Assembly: GCF_026420145.1 (NCBI RefSeq)
Contig: NZ_JAPMLV010000001.1
Span: 496,001 to 560,000, forward strand
Origin: Enterobacter pseudoroggenkampii
GTDB taxonomy: Bacteria > Pseudomonadota > Gammaproteobacteria > Enterobacterales > Enterobacteriaceae
Reading direction: 5' to 3'
DNA: 64,000 nt
Shown: one piece after another, positions 39,025-47,693 of the stretch
Layout: each line of letters starts with the position of its first letter
Numbering within the stretch: the first letter of the stretch is position 1
Made by a program: the position numbers and the translations under genes
Notes under the pieces: model-generated
Database searches by the model: none
The model's input: only the letters and a program-made list of their open reading frames with translations
Told to the model about the DNA's origin: nothing

Positions 39025-39131
39025 ATATTCAGAGGATTGGGCAAGAAACGGACAGGAACGCCACATTCGCGATCGCTGAGGGGCGGGTATAACTATCGGG
39101 TACCCCTTAAACGACATGCGAGGATTATCTT

Positions 39132-40172
39132 ATGCGTTATCAAAAACTGGGCAACACCGGACTGTTTGTTTCTGAACTGTGCCTCGGCACCATGACCTTC
39201 GGTGGTGAAGACGGCATGTGGGGCAAGATTGGCCAGCTTAAGCAAAACGAAGCCGAGCAGCTGGTGGGCCGCGCGCTGGATGCGGGCATTAACTTCATCG
39301 ATACCGCTGACGTCTATTCGGAAGGGCGCTCGGAGACGATCCTCGGGCAGGCGCTGAAAAACCTCAACGTCCCGCGCGAAAATGTGGTGGTTGCCACCAA
39401 GGTGTTCGGCGAAACGGGCACCGCCGGGGTGAACTCGCGCGGCAGCTCGCGGTATCACATCATCAGCAGCGTGAAGGAGAGCCTGCGCCGCCTGCAGCTC
39501 GATCATATCGATCTCTATCAGCTTCACGGTTTCGACCCGGCCACGCCGATTGAGGAGACGCTGTATGCGCTGGATAATCTGGTGCAGCATGGCCACGTGC
39601 GCTATATCGGCGTCTCGAACTGGGCGGCGTGGCAGATTGCCAAAGCGCTGGGTATTTCCGAGCGTCTCGGGCTGGCGCGTTTCGCATCACTCCAGGCGTA
39701 TTACACCATCGCCGGACGCGATCTGGAGCGCGAGCTGGTGCCGATGATGCAGAGCGAAGGCGTCGGGCTGATGGTCTGGAGCCCGCTGGCGGGCGGCCTG
39801 CTGAGCGGAAAATATGGCCGCGACGGGCAGAGCGAAGCCGGTGGTCGTCGTCTGGAGTTTGACTTCCCGCCGGTGAATAAAGATCGCGCCTTCGACTGCG
39901 TGGACGTAATGCGGACTATCGCCGAAAGCAAGGGCGTCTCCGTCGCGCAAATCGCGCTGGCGTGGCTGCTACATCAAAAAGCGGTGACCAGCGTGATTAT
40001 TGGCGCGAAACGCGTTGAACAGCTGGACGACAACATTGCCGCCACCGGTATCCTTCTCAGCGAAGACGAGCTTAAACAGCTGGATGCGGTCAGCGCGCTG
40101 CCGCGGGAATATCCTGGCTGGATGCTGGAGCGTCAGGGAGAGTATCGCCGTAATCAGCTCGCGCAACAGTAA
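39132..40172 (+). CDS. Aldo/keto reductase
   Basis: 346-aa NADPH-dependent oxidoreductase with the (beta/alpha)8 AKR fold. The catalytic tetrad is visible: D57 and Y62 (IDTADVY), K90 (VATK) and H132 (YQLHGFD). Nucleotide-binding residues lie in VIIGAKRVEQLDDNI near the C-terminus. The substrate is unknown; such enzymes reduce aldehydes, methylglyoxal or sugars. It stands alone between the pump operon and the beta-glucoside cassette and has its own terminator. The AGGA before ATG 39132 fits a ribosome site. Confidence 0.92.
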   Translation: MRYQKLGNTGLFVSELCLGTMTFGGEDGMWGKIGQLKQNEAEQLVGRALDAGINFIDTADVYSEGRSETILGQALKNLNVPRENVVVATKVFGETGTAGVNSRGSSRYHIISSVKESLRRLQLDHIDLYQLHGFDPATPIEETLYALDNLVQHGHVRYIGVSNWAAWQIAKALGISERLGLARFASLQAYYTIAGRDLERELVPMMQSEGVGLMVWSPLAGGLLSGKYGRDGQSEAGGRRLEFDFPPVNKDRAFDCVDVMRTIAESKGVSVAQIALAWLLHQKAVTSVIIGAKRVEQLDDNIAATGILLSEDELKQLDAVSALPREYPGWMLERQGEYRRNQLAQQ

Positions 40173-40180
40173 CCCTTCTT

Positions 40181-40215
40181 GCCCCGGGAGTGCATCGCTT
40201 ACCGGGGCTTTTTTT
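40181..40215 (+). terminator. Terminator of the aldo/keto reductase gene
   Basis: GCCCCGG (40181-40187) pairs with CCGGGGC (40202-40208), followed by seven T residues. It begins nine bases after the stop. Confidence 0.88.
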
Positions 40216-40273
40216 CCCGCCTTGCTCACAAAAAACGATCCTCCTCTTTGATCCTCTTTTCAGTATCGCCTAT

Positions 40274-40307
40274 ATGACTAGACATGAAATTTTAAATGAC
40301 TAGTCAT
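40274..40307. promoter_or_regulatory. Two operator half-turn repeats for the GntR regulator
   Basis: ATGACTAGACAT (40274-40285) and the perfect palindrome ATGACTAGTCAT (40296-40307) are centred 22 bp apart, just upstream of the GH1 gene. The CTAG-centred dyads fit HutC-subfamily GntR sites, and the cassette encodes such a regulator. Confidence 0.72.
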
Positions 40308-40320
40308 ATAGGGAGAGACC

Positions 40321-41697
40321 ATGATCAATTCATTGCCGACCAACTTTTTGTGGGGCAACTCAGTGTCCAGCATGCAGACGGAAGGGGCCTGGAACGAGGG
40401 CGGGAAAGGCATGTCGGTATACGACATTCGTGAAGCCGGGGAGAACGTCTCCGACTGGAAAGTGGCGACCGACTCCTACCACCGCTACCGGGAAGATTTT
40501 GACCTGATGCAGGATCTGGGCATGAACTGCTACCGCTTCCAGATCTCATGGAGCCGCGTCTGCCCGCAGGGTGACGGCCCGTTCAACGACGAAGGCATCG
40601 CATTTTACGACCGCTTTATTGACGATCTGATCGCCCGCGGCATCGAGCCGATGATCTGCCTGTACCATTTCGACATGCCGCTGGCGCTGGCGCAGGAGTA
40701 CAACGGCTTCAACGACCGCCGCGTAATGGACGCCTTTATCCGCTATGGCAAAAAGATGATCGACTGTTATGGCGACCGCGTGAAGTACTGGCTGACCTTC
40801 AACGAGCAGAACATCTTCCATATGCCGGAAGCGTTCCGTATTTCCGGCTATATGAAAGGCGAGAAAACCCTGCGCGAGCTGTACGAGCTGCAGCACCATA
40901 CCATGGTGGCACACATGGCGCTAACCGAATACCTGCACCGGACCAGACCGGGCCAGCTGATGGGCGGCATGCTGGCGCACCAACTGATCTACCCGGCTAC
41001 CTGCAAACCGCGAGATATCTTCTGCGCCCAGCAGTATGACGAGTTTCTCAACCAGAACCTGCTGCGCGTCTTCGCAGGGCAGGGCTACAGCCCGGCGGTG
41101 ATGGCGGTGGTGGAACAGGAGGGCTTTGGTGATATCTACCGTGCCGAGGACCTGGCCCTGTTCGCCCGTACAAAGAACGACTATATGGCCTTCAGCTATT
41201 ACGCCAGCAAAACGCTGGACAGCGATGCGATCCCGGAAGGCACGCCGGTGAACTATTACCTGCTGCACGGCGAGAAAAATAACCCGTACCTGAAGGCCAC
41301 CGAGTGGAACTGGCAGATCGATCCGCTGGGCTTCCGCACCATCATCACCCGCTACGCCAACGACTGGCGCCTGCCGGTGTTCCCGATCGAGAACGGCATT
41401 GGGGTGATTGAGTCATGGGACGGCGTGAACCCGATTGAGGACACCTACCGCATCGACTATCACCGGGCGCACATCGAGGCCATGAAAGCGGCGATGTTCG
41501 AGGACGGGGCAGAGGTCATTGGCTACCTCGGCTGGGGATTGATCGACATTCTCAGCTCCCAGGGCGACATGCGTAAGCGCTACGGCGTGGTCTATGTCAA
41601 CCGGGAAAACCACGACCTGAAAGACCTGAAGCGCGTGCCGAAGAAGAGCTACGCGTGGTTAAAACAGGTTATCCATACCAACGGACGCGAGATGTAA
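40321..41697 (+). CDS. 6-phospho-beta-glucosidase (GH1)
   Basis: 458-aa glycoside hydrolase family 1 enzyme. Acid/base E162 lies in TFNEQN and the nucleophile E357 in IENG; the N-terminal FLWGNSVSSMQTEGAW and SWSRVCPQGDG segments are typical of phospho-beta-glucosidases. It would cleave beta-glucosides phosphorylated on entry by the PTS, releasing glucose-6-phosphate and an aglycone or glucose. It is first in a cassette with a PTS permease and a GntR regulator. ATG 40321 follows GGGAGAG. Confidence 0.93.
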   Translation: MINSLPTNFLWGNSVSSMQTEGAWNEGGKGMSVYDIREAGENVSDWKVATDSYHRYREDFDLMQDLGMNCYRFQISWSRVCPQGDGPFNDEGIAFYDRFIDDLIARGIEPMICLYHFDMPLALAQEYNGFNDRRVMDAFIRYGKKMIDCYGDRVKYWLTFNEQNIFHMPEAFRISGYMKGEKTLRELYELQHHTMVAHMALTEYLHRTRPGQLMGGMLAHQLIYPATCKPRDIFCAQQYDEFLNQNLLRVFAGQGYSPAVMAVVEQEGFGDIYRAEDLALFARTKNDYMAFSYYASKTLDSDAIPEGTPVNYYLLHGEKNNPYLKATEWNWQIDPLGFRTIITRYANDWRLPVFPIENGIGVIESWDGVNPIEDTYRIDYHRAHIEAMKAAMFEDGAEVIGYLGWGLIDILSSQGDMRKRYGVVYVNRENHDLKDLKRVPKKSYAWLKQVIHTNGREM

Positions 41698-41748
41698 GCC
41701 GTACGCTGCCGGGCCGTTTTTGTGACTGATTGATGGGAACACTCCGCT

Positions 41749-43071
41749 ATGTCTGAAACAAAAATCACACCGCACATGCAGTCCTTTGTCGATAAATTTG
41801 TCGAGTTTTCGGCGCGCCTGGCAAACCAGGTGCACCTGCGCTCCCTGCGCGACGCCTTCGCCACGGTGATGCCGATTTTCATCCTCGCCGGTCTGGCGGT
41901 GCTGGTGAACAACGTGGTGTTTCCGTGGATTTTTCACGGCGATACGCTGGCACACTTCAAAGTGTGGGGCGAGGCGATTATCAACGGCACGCTGAACATT
42001 GCCGCGCTGCTGCTGGCCCCGATGATTGCCTGGTCGCTGGCGCGCAACAAAGATTTCGACAATCCGGTCTCGGCAGTGGTTATCGCCGTCAGCAGCTTTA
42101 TCATCATGATGCCGATGCGCTTGCAGATTACGCCCGTCGGCAGCGATACCACGGTGAACGTCACCCAGGTGCTGACGTTCGCCAATATCGGCTCCACCGG
42201 GATTTTTGCCGGCGTGCTGATTGGGCTGCTCTCAACGGAACTGTTTATCGCTATTTCGCGGCTTAAGGCGCTGCACATTTCGCTGGGGGAAAACGTGCCT
42301 CCGGCGGTGAGCAAATCTTTTACCGCGCTGATCCCGACCATCCTCACGCTCTCGCTGTTTGCTGTGCTGGCGGCAGTGCTGGCAAACGTGCTGCATACGG
42401 ATCTGATCCATCTCATTACGACCTTTATCCAGCAGCCGCTGCGGCTGATCAACACCAGCCTGCCCGGGACGATTTTCATCTACAGCTTCGGCAACTTCTT
42501 GTTCACGCTCGGTATTCATCAGTCGGTGGTCAACAGCGTGGTGCTGGAGCCGTTCCTGCTGATCAATACCAACGAAAATATGCTGGCCTTCGCCAACGGT
42601 CAGCCCATTCCGCACATCATCAACAATATCTTCGTGCCGACGTTCGGCATGGTAGGCGGCACGGGCAGCACGATCTCGCTACTGATCGCCATCTTTATCT
42701 TCTCCCGACAACAGTCGGCGAAGCAGGTGGCGCGTCTCTCGCTGGCGCCGGGCCTGTTTAACATCAACGAGCCGGTGATTTTTGGCCTGCCGATCGTGTT
42801 TAACCTGCCGCTGATGATCCCGTTTGTGCTGCTACCCGCCATCGGCATCTATTTCGCCTGGCTCTGTACCACGCTGGGGTTAATGTCGCGCTGCGTGGTG
42901 ATGATCCCGTGGACCACGCCGCCGATCCTGAGCGCCTGGCTGGCCACGGCGGGGGACTGGCGGGCGGTGGTGGTGCAGTTGGCAATCATCGTATTTGGTG
43001 TATTCTTCTACCTGCCTTTCCTCAAAATTGCCGAGCGAGTGGCGTTGAAAAACAGCGGGATAGAAAACTAA
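41749..43071 (+). CDS. PTS EIIC permease, lactose/cellobiose (CelB/ChbC) family
   Basis: 440-aa membrane component of a phosphotransferase system for beta-glucosides, probably di-glucosides or aryl-glucosides. About ten helices; the family block INEPVIFGLPIVFNLPLMIPF with the conserved Glu, and HQSVVNSVVLEP, are clear. No EIIA or EIIB domain is fused to it and no gene for either lies nearby, so phosphorylation must depend on components encoded elsewhere. It lies 51 bp after the GH1 gene and 15 bp before the regulator gene, so the three form an operon. Confidence 0.93.
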   Translation: MSETKITPHMQSFVDKFVEFSARLANQVHLRSLRDAFATVMPIFILAGLAVLVNNVVFPWIFHGDTLAHFKVWGEAIINGTLNIAALLLAPMIAWSLARNKDFDNPVSAVVIAVSSFIIMMPMRLQITPVGSDTTVNVTQVLTFANIGSTGIFAGVLIGLLSTELFIAISRLKALHISLGENVPPAVSKSFTALIPTILTLSLFAVLAAVLANVLHTDLIHLITTFIQQPLRLINTSLPGTIFIYSFGNFLFTLGIHQSVVNSVVLEPFLLINTNENMLAFANGQPIPHIINNIFVPTFGMVGGTGSTISLLIAIFIFSRQQSAKQVARLSLAPGLFNINEPVIFGLPIVFNLPLMIPFVLLPAIGIYFAWLCTTLGLMSRCVVMIPWTTPPILSAWLATAGDWRAVVVQLAIIVFGVFFYLPFLKIAERVALKNSGIEN

Positions 43072-43086
43072 CAGAAAGGAAGGACG

Positions 43087-43803
43087 ATGGCGGCGAAGTA
43101 CATCACCATAGCGCGGGAAATTAAGAAACGCATTATCAGCCAGCAGTACGCCGCCAACGAACCCCTGCCGGACCAGTTTGCGCTGGCGGCGGAGTTCAGC
43201 TCCAGCCGGATGACCATTCAGCAGGCGATGCGCCAGCTGATCGTCGAAGGTCTGGTCTATACCCGTCAGGGCCAGGGCACGTTCATCCGTAAAAACTTCC
43301 TCCAGCTCTCGCAGTGGGATCTCTCCGGCAGCGACTACTTTGGCGCGACCAAAACCTGGGCACATCTGGGCACGGTCACGAGCCAGGTGGTGCATTTCGA
43401 GCTGCGCTTTCCTAATGAAAAAGAGCAGGCGTCGCTGATGATTAACGCCGATGCGCCGATCTATGACTTTATTCGACTCCGTTTGCTGAACGGTGAACCG
43501 ATGTCGCTGGATTCCACGGTGATGCCGATGAATCTGGTCCCGGGCCTGACGAAAAACCATCTTGAAGCTTCAGTGTTCCAGTACGTTCAGGAAACGCTGG
43601 GGCTGAAAATTATGGGGTCGTACCGGGTGGTGCGGGCGCTTAAGCCCAGCGCACTGGACAGAGAGCATCTGGTCTGCGAGGAAACCGATCCGGTGCTGGA
43701 GGTGGAGCAGGTGATTTATCTGGAGGATGGCACGCCGCTGGAGTATGCCCACTGCCACTATCGCTACGACCACGGCGGGATCGTGATCGTGAATAACGGG
43801 TAA
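43087..43803 (+). CDS. GntR-family regulator (HutC subfamily, UTRA domain)
   Basis: 238-aa regulator with an N-terminal winged helix (about 3-70: PLPDQFALAAEFSSSRMTIQQAMRQLIVEGLVYTRQGQGTF) and a C-terminal UTRA effector domain (about 90-235). It probably represses its own cassette until a phosphosugar binds. The two CTAG dyads before the GH1 gene are the likely targets. The last gene of the operon; its stop is only eight bases from the convergent glycosyltransferase stop. Confidence 0.92.
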   Translation: MAAKYITIAREIKKRIISQQYAANEPLPDQFALAAEFSSSRMTIQQAMRQLIVEGLVYTRQGQGTFIRKNFLQLSQWDLSGSDYFGATKTWAHLGTVTSQVVHFELRFPNEKEQASLMINADAPIYDFIRLRLLNGEPMSLDSTVMPMNLVPGLTKNHLEASVFQYVQETLGLKIMGSYRVVRALKPSALDREHLVCEETDPVLEVEQVIYLEDGTPLEYAHCHYRYDHGGIVIVNNG

Positions 43804-43811
43804 TCAGTCTT

Positions 43812-44621
43812 TCAGGCGCACGACTCGAAATAGCTGTCCGTGTCTTTTATGTAAAGATCGTTCTGACACAGATGCTGGATTTGACCAGGCTTAAATGTAA
43901 AACGGATTTTTTGAAACCAGGAACGTTTTATTTTGCTGGTATTCTCGCGCGATAATCCATAGTCATGGATTATTTCATGAACAAAACGAATGCTTTGTGC
44001 AGAAACATAGACAGGTGTTTTGGTTAGCTGAATCAGTTTGCTGATCCAAATATCATCCGCGCGAGGACAAACCGTAATAAAATCTTCGTTAAAATGGAAA
44101 TATTCCGGGATCATATTTTTCTTGAGCACAACGCCACCAAGACCGGTGATGATATAGTTCTGCTCAACGACTTTTGGCACGGTGATAAGCGGGAAATTAC
44201 GATAGGTATCAAGAAGTTCTTTCTTCTTCTTTACTGTTTCACGCACCCGCGCGGCAACCACATATTTTTGATTGTGGCGATAAAAATCATCCAGCAGTGT
44301 TTCTGCCCAAATTTCGTTATAGATTGCGTCATCATCGGCATAAATCAGAATATCGTCTTCGGTTGCTGCTTGCAGCGCCGGAAACAATTTCCGATAAGGG
44401 CCGGTGTTCTTAACCCATTTAAAAACCAGGTTGGTGCCCGTCTGGCGAATTTTCTGCGCCCATTCCGGCTCCTCAGTGATGCCTTCGTCACTGAGATAAG
44501 GTGTACTGGAGACCCACACAACAATTTGATCGACCTTCTTACTCTGGTTCGCCAGTGACCACACTGTTTGCGAACAGAGATAAAGGCGCGATTTTGTTGT
44601 TGTTAAGTTAATGCTAATCAT
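43812..44621 (-). CDS. Putative glycosyltransferase (GT-A fold, family 2-like)
   Basis: 269-aa protein with features of a nucleotide-sugar transferase: N-terminal INLTTTKSRL with KVDQIVVWVS strands, ILIYADDDAIY with a DxD-type triad at about 96-98, and a later acidic segment PRADDIWISKL. No signal peptide or clear membrane helix, so cytoplasmic or peripheral. Acceptor and product are unknown. The gene is noticeably richer in A+T and in AAA/ATT-type codons than both neighbours, suggesting transfer. No sugar-nucleotide or polymer genes surround it. ATG 44621 is chosen; a TTG just before it is the alternative. Confidence 0.75.
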   Translation of the reverse strand: MISINLTTTKSRLYLCSQTVWSLANQSKKVDQIVVWVSSTPYLSDEGITEEPEWAQKIRQTGTNLVFKWVKNTGPYRKLFPALQAATEDDILIYADDDAIYNEIWAETLLDDFYRHNQKYVVAARVRETVKKKKELLDTYRNFPLITVPKVVEQNYIITGLGGVVLKKNMIPEYFHFNEDFITVCPRADDIWISKLIQLTKTPVYVSAQSIRFVHEIIHDYGLSRENTSKIKRSWFQKIRFTFKPGQIQHLCQNDLYIKDTDSYFESCA

Positions 44622-44810
44622 CAAACTATGCGTGCTCCAGGAGATAAAAAGACCTTATAAAAGCAGATAAAACTGATTTTATAAGTGGGCGCATCATAAC
44701 ACTTAGAGGATTAGATGTAACCCCGCTGGGTTAGCAGAAAATGGCAAGAAAGGCACTTACGGCAGTAATAGCTGTTCAGAAAGGGTCAGCGTGATGGAGA
44801 TTACAGTGCA

Positions 44811-44838
44811 ATAAGACCCCGATAATACGGGGTCTTAT
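44811..44838. other. Perfect 11-bp hairpin downstream of ldtB
   Basis: ATAAGACCCCG (44811-44821) pairs with CGGGGTCTTAT (44828-44838) around ATAATA. No T tract follows on either strand. It may protect the ldtB 3' end or terminate it weakly. The rest of 44622-44863 is A+T-rich without a gene. Confidence 0.7.
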
Positions 44839-44863
44839 AAGATACGTTATTGATTCAGTGTGA

Positions 44864-45784
44864 TCAGTTCAAACGCACCGGCATACCGGAGCGGTTCTGC
44901 ACGGCCTGGTCAACAATCGCCGTTTCGACATCTGGCTGAGACGTCACCGCCTGCACCGCGCTGTTCAGCGTAACAGGAACGACTTCGTTGTTGTTGATCT
45001 GGTCCTCGCTGGTGGACAGCGGGTTGTGCACTTCGATGTAGCGGCTGCCGTCTGGTTCAGAGGTCGCTTTCACCGGTTCGTTGATGAACTGCACGCGCGT
45101 ACCGACCGGCACGTTTTCGAACAGGAATTTGATGTCGTCGTTACGCAGGCGCACGCAGCCGTGGCTCACGCGCAGGCCGATACCGAAGTTGGCGTTGGTG
45201 CCGTGGATCGCATACAGACGACCAATGTACAGCGCGTACAGGCCCATTGGGTTATCCGGGCCTGCCGGTACAACGGCTGGCAACGGTTCGCCCGCCGCGA
45301 TGTATTCTGCGTGCATTTTGGCGGTCGGCGTCCAGGTTGGGCCCGCTTTCTTACGCTCAACTTTGGTGGTCCAGTTCATTGGGGTGTCTTTACCCAGCTG
45401 GCCGATACCGATTGGCAGCACGATAACGGTGTTGGTGCCTTTCGGGTAGTAGTACAGACGCATTTCGGCGCTGTTAATCACGATACCTTCATGAACGGTA
45501 TCCGGCAGGATCAGCTGCTGAGGAATATTCAGCACTGTACCTGCTTTCGGCAGGTACGGGTCAACGCCCGGGTTCGCTTCCAGCATGTTAGACAGGCCCA
45601 GCTGGTACTGCGCAGCGAAATACTCCAGCGGCTGAGAGTTACCTTCAGGAACCGTCACCACCTGGTTTTGACCCACCAGACGGCTTCCGTCGGTCGGCAG
45701 GGGATACGTCACCGCAGACGCGGTCTTACAAAAACCTACTACGGCTAACGCCGCCGCAAAAAGCGCTGTTAATTTCATGTTCAT
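44864..45784 (-). CDS. ldtB: L,D-transpeptidase LdtB (YbiS)
   Basis: 306-aa periplasmic enzyme that attaches Braun's lipoprotein to peptidoglycan; E. coli YbiS is also 306 aa. Signal peptide about 1-24 (ending TASA), a LysM-like segment (about 42-92), then the YkuD catalytic domain (about 98-235). The motif [20 protein letters not shown] holds the catalytic Cys210 and His194/His208. Monocistronic, on the minus strand, divergent from ybiT. Confidence 0.97.
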   Translation of the reverse strand: MNMKLTALFAAALAVVGFCKTASAVTYPLPTDGSRLVGQNQVVTVPEGNSQPLEYFAAQYQLGLSNMLEANPGVDPYLPKAGTVLNIPQQLILPDTVHEGIVINSAEMRLYYYPKGTNTVIVLPIGIGQLGKDTPMNWTTKVERKKAGPTWTPTAKMHAEYIAAGEPLPAVVPAGPDNPMGLYALYIGRLYAIHGTNANFGIGLRVSHGCVRLRNDDIKFLFENVPVGTRVQFINEPVKATSEPDGSRYIEVHNPLSTSEDQINNNEVVPVTLNSAVQAVTSQPDVETAIVDQAVQNRSGMPVRLN

Positions 45785-46006
45785 GTTGTGCGAGGTATCT
45801 AAGCCATTCAGGCGATGAGTTGATAAGTCTGAATCTGTGATGGGAGCGCATTATATGTGCATTCCCGCTCACAGGGAATTCAGATGTGTACGAAATCACA
45901 TTTTTTTCGATTTTGTTAAAGTTTAGTGGATGGTTGCAACGCGGGATCTCAATTCGGAATTGTGGCATAATGCCGTGTTTATCACACTTTTCGCAGGAAT
46001 CTCCCC

Positions 46007-47602
46007 GTGTTAGTTACCAGCAACGTCACTATGCAGTTTGGCAGTAAGCCGCTGTTCGAAAACATTTCCGTCAAATTTGGCGGCGGCAACCGTTACGGCC
46101 TGATTGGTGCCAACGGTAGCGGTAAATCCACCTTTATGAAGATCCTCGGCGGCGATCTGGAGCCGACCCTCGGCAACGTGTCGCTCGATCCGAACGAGCG
46201 CATCGGTAAGCTGCGTCAGGATCAGTTCGCCTTCGAAGAGTTCACCGTGCTCGACACCGTGATCATGGGGCACGCGGAGCTGTGGGAAGTGAAGCAGGAG
46301 CGCGATCGCATCTATGCGCTGGCCGAAATGAGCGAAGAAGACGGCTATAAAGTGGCCGACCTGGAAACGCAGTACGGCGAGATGGACGGTTACTCTGCGG
46401 AAGCGCGCGCGGGCGAGCTGCTGCTGGGCGTGGGTATTCCGGTTGAACAGCATTACGGCCCGATGAGCGAAGTCGCGCCAGGCTGGAAGCTGCGTGTGCT
46501 GCTGGCTCAGGCGCTGTTCTCTAACCCGGACATCCTGCTGCTCGACGAACCGACGAACAACCTGGACATCGACACCATCCGCTGGCTGGAGCAGACGCTG
46601 AACGATCGCGACAGCACCATGATCATCATCTCGCACGACCGTCACTTCCTGAACATGGTCTGTACGCACATGGCGGATCTGGACTACGGCGAGCTGCGCG
46701 TGTATCCGGGCAACTACGACGAATACATGACGGCGGCCACCCAGGCGCGTGAACGTCTGCTGGCGGACAATGCCAAGAAGAAAGCGCAGATTGCTGACCT
46801 GCAGTCCTTCGTCAGCCGCTTCAGCGCCAACGCCTCTAAATCGCGTCAGGCAACCTCGCGCGCGCGTCAGATTGATAAAATCAAGCTGGAAGAGGTTAAA
46901 GCCTCCAGCCGTCAGAACCCGTTCATCCGCTTCGAACAGGACAAGAAGCTGTTCCGTAACGCGCTGGAAGTGGAAGCCCTTACCAAAGGCTTCGATGAAG
47001 GCCCGCTGTTTAAAAACTTCAACCTGCTGCTGGAAGTGGGCGAGAAGATTGCCATTCTGGGCGCTAACGGCGTGGGTAAATCCACCATGCTGAAAACCCT
47101 GGTCGGCGAACTGCAACCGGACAACGGCACCGTGAAATGGTCCGAAAACGCGCAGATTGGTTACTACGCGCAGGACCATGAGTACGAGTTCGAAAATGAC
47201 CTGACCGTCTTTGACTGGATGAGCCAGTGGAAGCAGGAAGGCGACGACGAGCAGGCGGTGCGCAGCATTCTGGGTCGTTTGCTGTTCAGCCAGGACGACA
47301 TCAAAAAGCCGGCTAAAGTGCTCTCCGGTGGCGAGAAGGGCCGCATGCTGTTCGGCAAGCTGATGATGGAAAAACCAAACATCCTGGTGATGGACGAACC
47401 GACTAACCACCTGGACATGGAATCTATCGAATCCCTGAACATGGCGCTGGAGATGTATCAGGGCACGCTGATCTTCGTCTCTCACGACCGTGAGTTTGTC
47501 AGCTCGCTGGCGACCCGCGTGATCGAAATTACGCCAGAGCGCGTGGTGGACTTCACCGGTAACTACGAAGATTACCTGCGCAGCAAAGGTATCGAGAACT
47601 AA
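46007..47602 (+). CDS. ybiT: ABC-F ribosome-associated ATPase YbiT
   Basis: 531-aa ABC-F protein with two nucleotide-binding domains and no membrane part, related to EttA. Such proteins bind the ribosomal E site and modulate translation. Walker [10 protein letters not shown] (34-42) and GANGVGKST (about 352-360), Walker [12 protein letters not shown] and [11 protein letters not shown], and the basic linker between them (about 240-310) are visible. It starts with GTG at 46007; GCAGGAAT lies upstream. E. coli YbiT is 530 aa. A composite repeat follows the stop. Confidence 0.95.
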   Translation: MLVTSNVTMQFGSKPLFENISVKFGGGNRYGLIGANGSGKSTFMKILGGDLEPTLGNVSLDPNERIGKLRQDQFAFEEFTVLDTVIMGHAELWEVKQERDRIYALAEMSEEDGYKVADLETQYGEMDGYSAEARAGELLLGVGIPVEQHYGPMSEVAPGWKLRVLLAQALFSNPDILLLDEPTNNLDIDTIRWLEQTLNDRDSTMIIISHDRHFLNMVCTHMADLDYGELRVYPGNYDEYMTAATQARERLLADNAKKKAQIADLQSFVSRFSANASKSRQATSRARQIDKIKLEEVKASSRQNPFIRFEQDKKLFRNALEVEALTKGFDEGPLFKNFNLLLEVGEKIAILGANGVGKSTMLKTLVGELQPDNGTVKWSENAQIGYYAQDHEYEFENDLTVFDWMSQWKQEGDDEQAVRSILGRLLFSQDDIKKPAKVLSGGEKGRMLFGKLMMEKPNILVMDEPTNHLDMESIESLNMALEMYQGTLIFVSHDREFVSSLATRVIEITPERVVDFTGNYEDYLRSKGIEN

Positions 47603-47608
47603 AAAAAT

Positions 47609-47692
47609 GCCGGGTGGCGGCTTCGCCTTACCCGGCCTACGTTCTATACCCTCTCCCTGTGGGAGAGGGTTAGGGTGAGGGCATCAGGCCGC
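47609..47692. repeat. Composite repeat: REP unit plus CCCTCTCCC-type palindrome
   Basis: A REP unit (47609-47641) is joined by nine bases to CCCTCTCCCTGTGGGAGAGG (47649-47668) and the GGGTGAGGGCATC tail. It lies between convergent ybiT and the GH31 gene. The same order and spacing recur at 59285-59370. Confidence 0.85.
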
Positions 47693-47693
47693 A

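Noticed and set aside
44811..44838. Intrinsic terminator after ldtB
   Set aside because: The stem is perfect but no T tract follows on either strand, so it is reported only as a hairpin.
46010..47485. 491-codon open frame opposite ybiT
   Set aside because: Same reason: mirror frame of a conserved ABC-F gene, no plausible start or domain.
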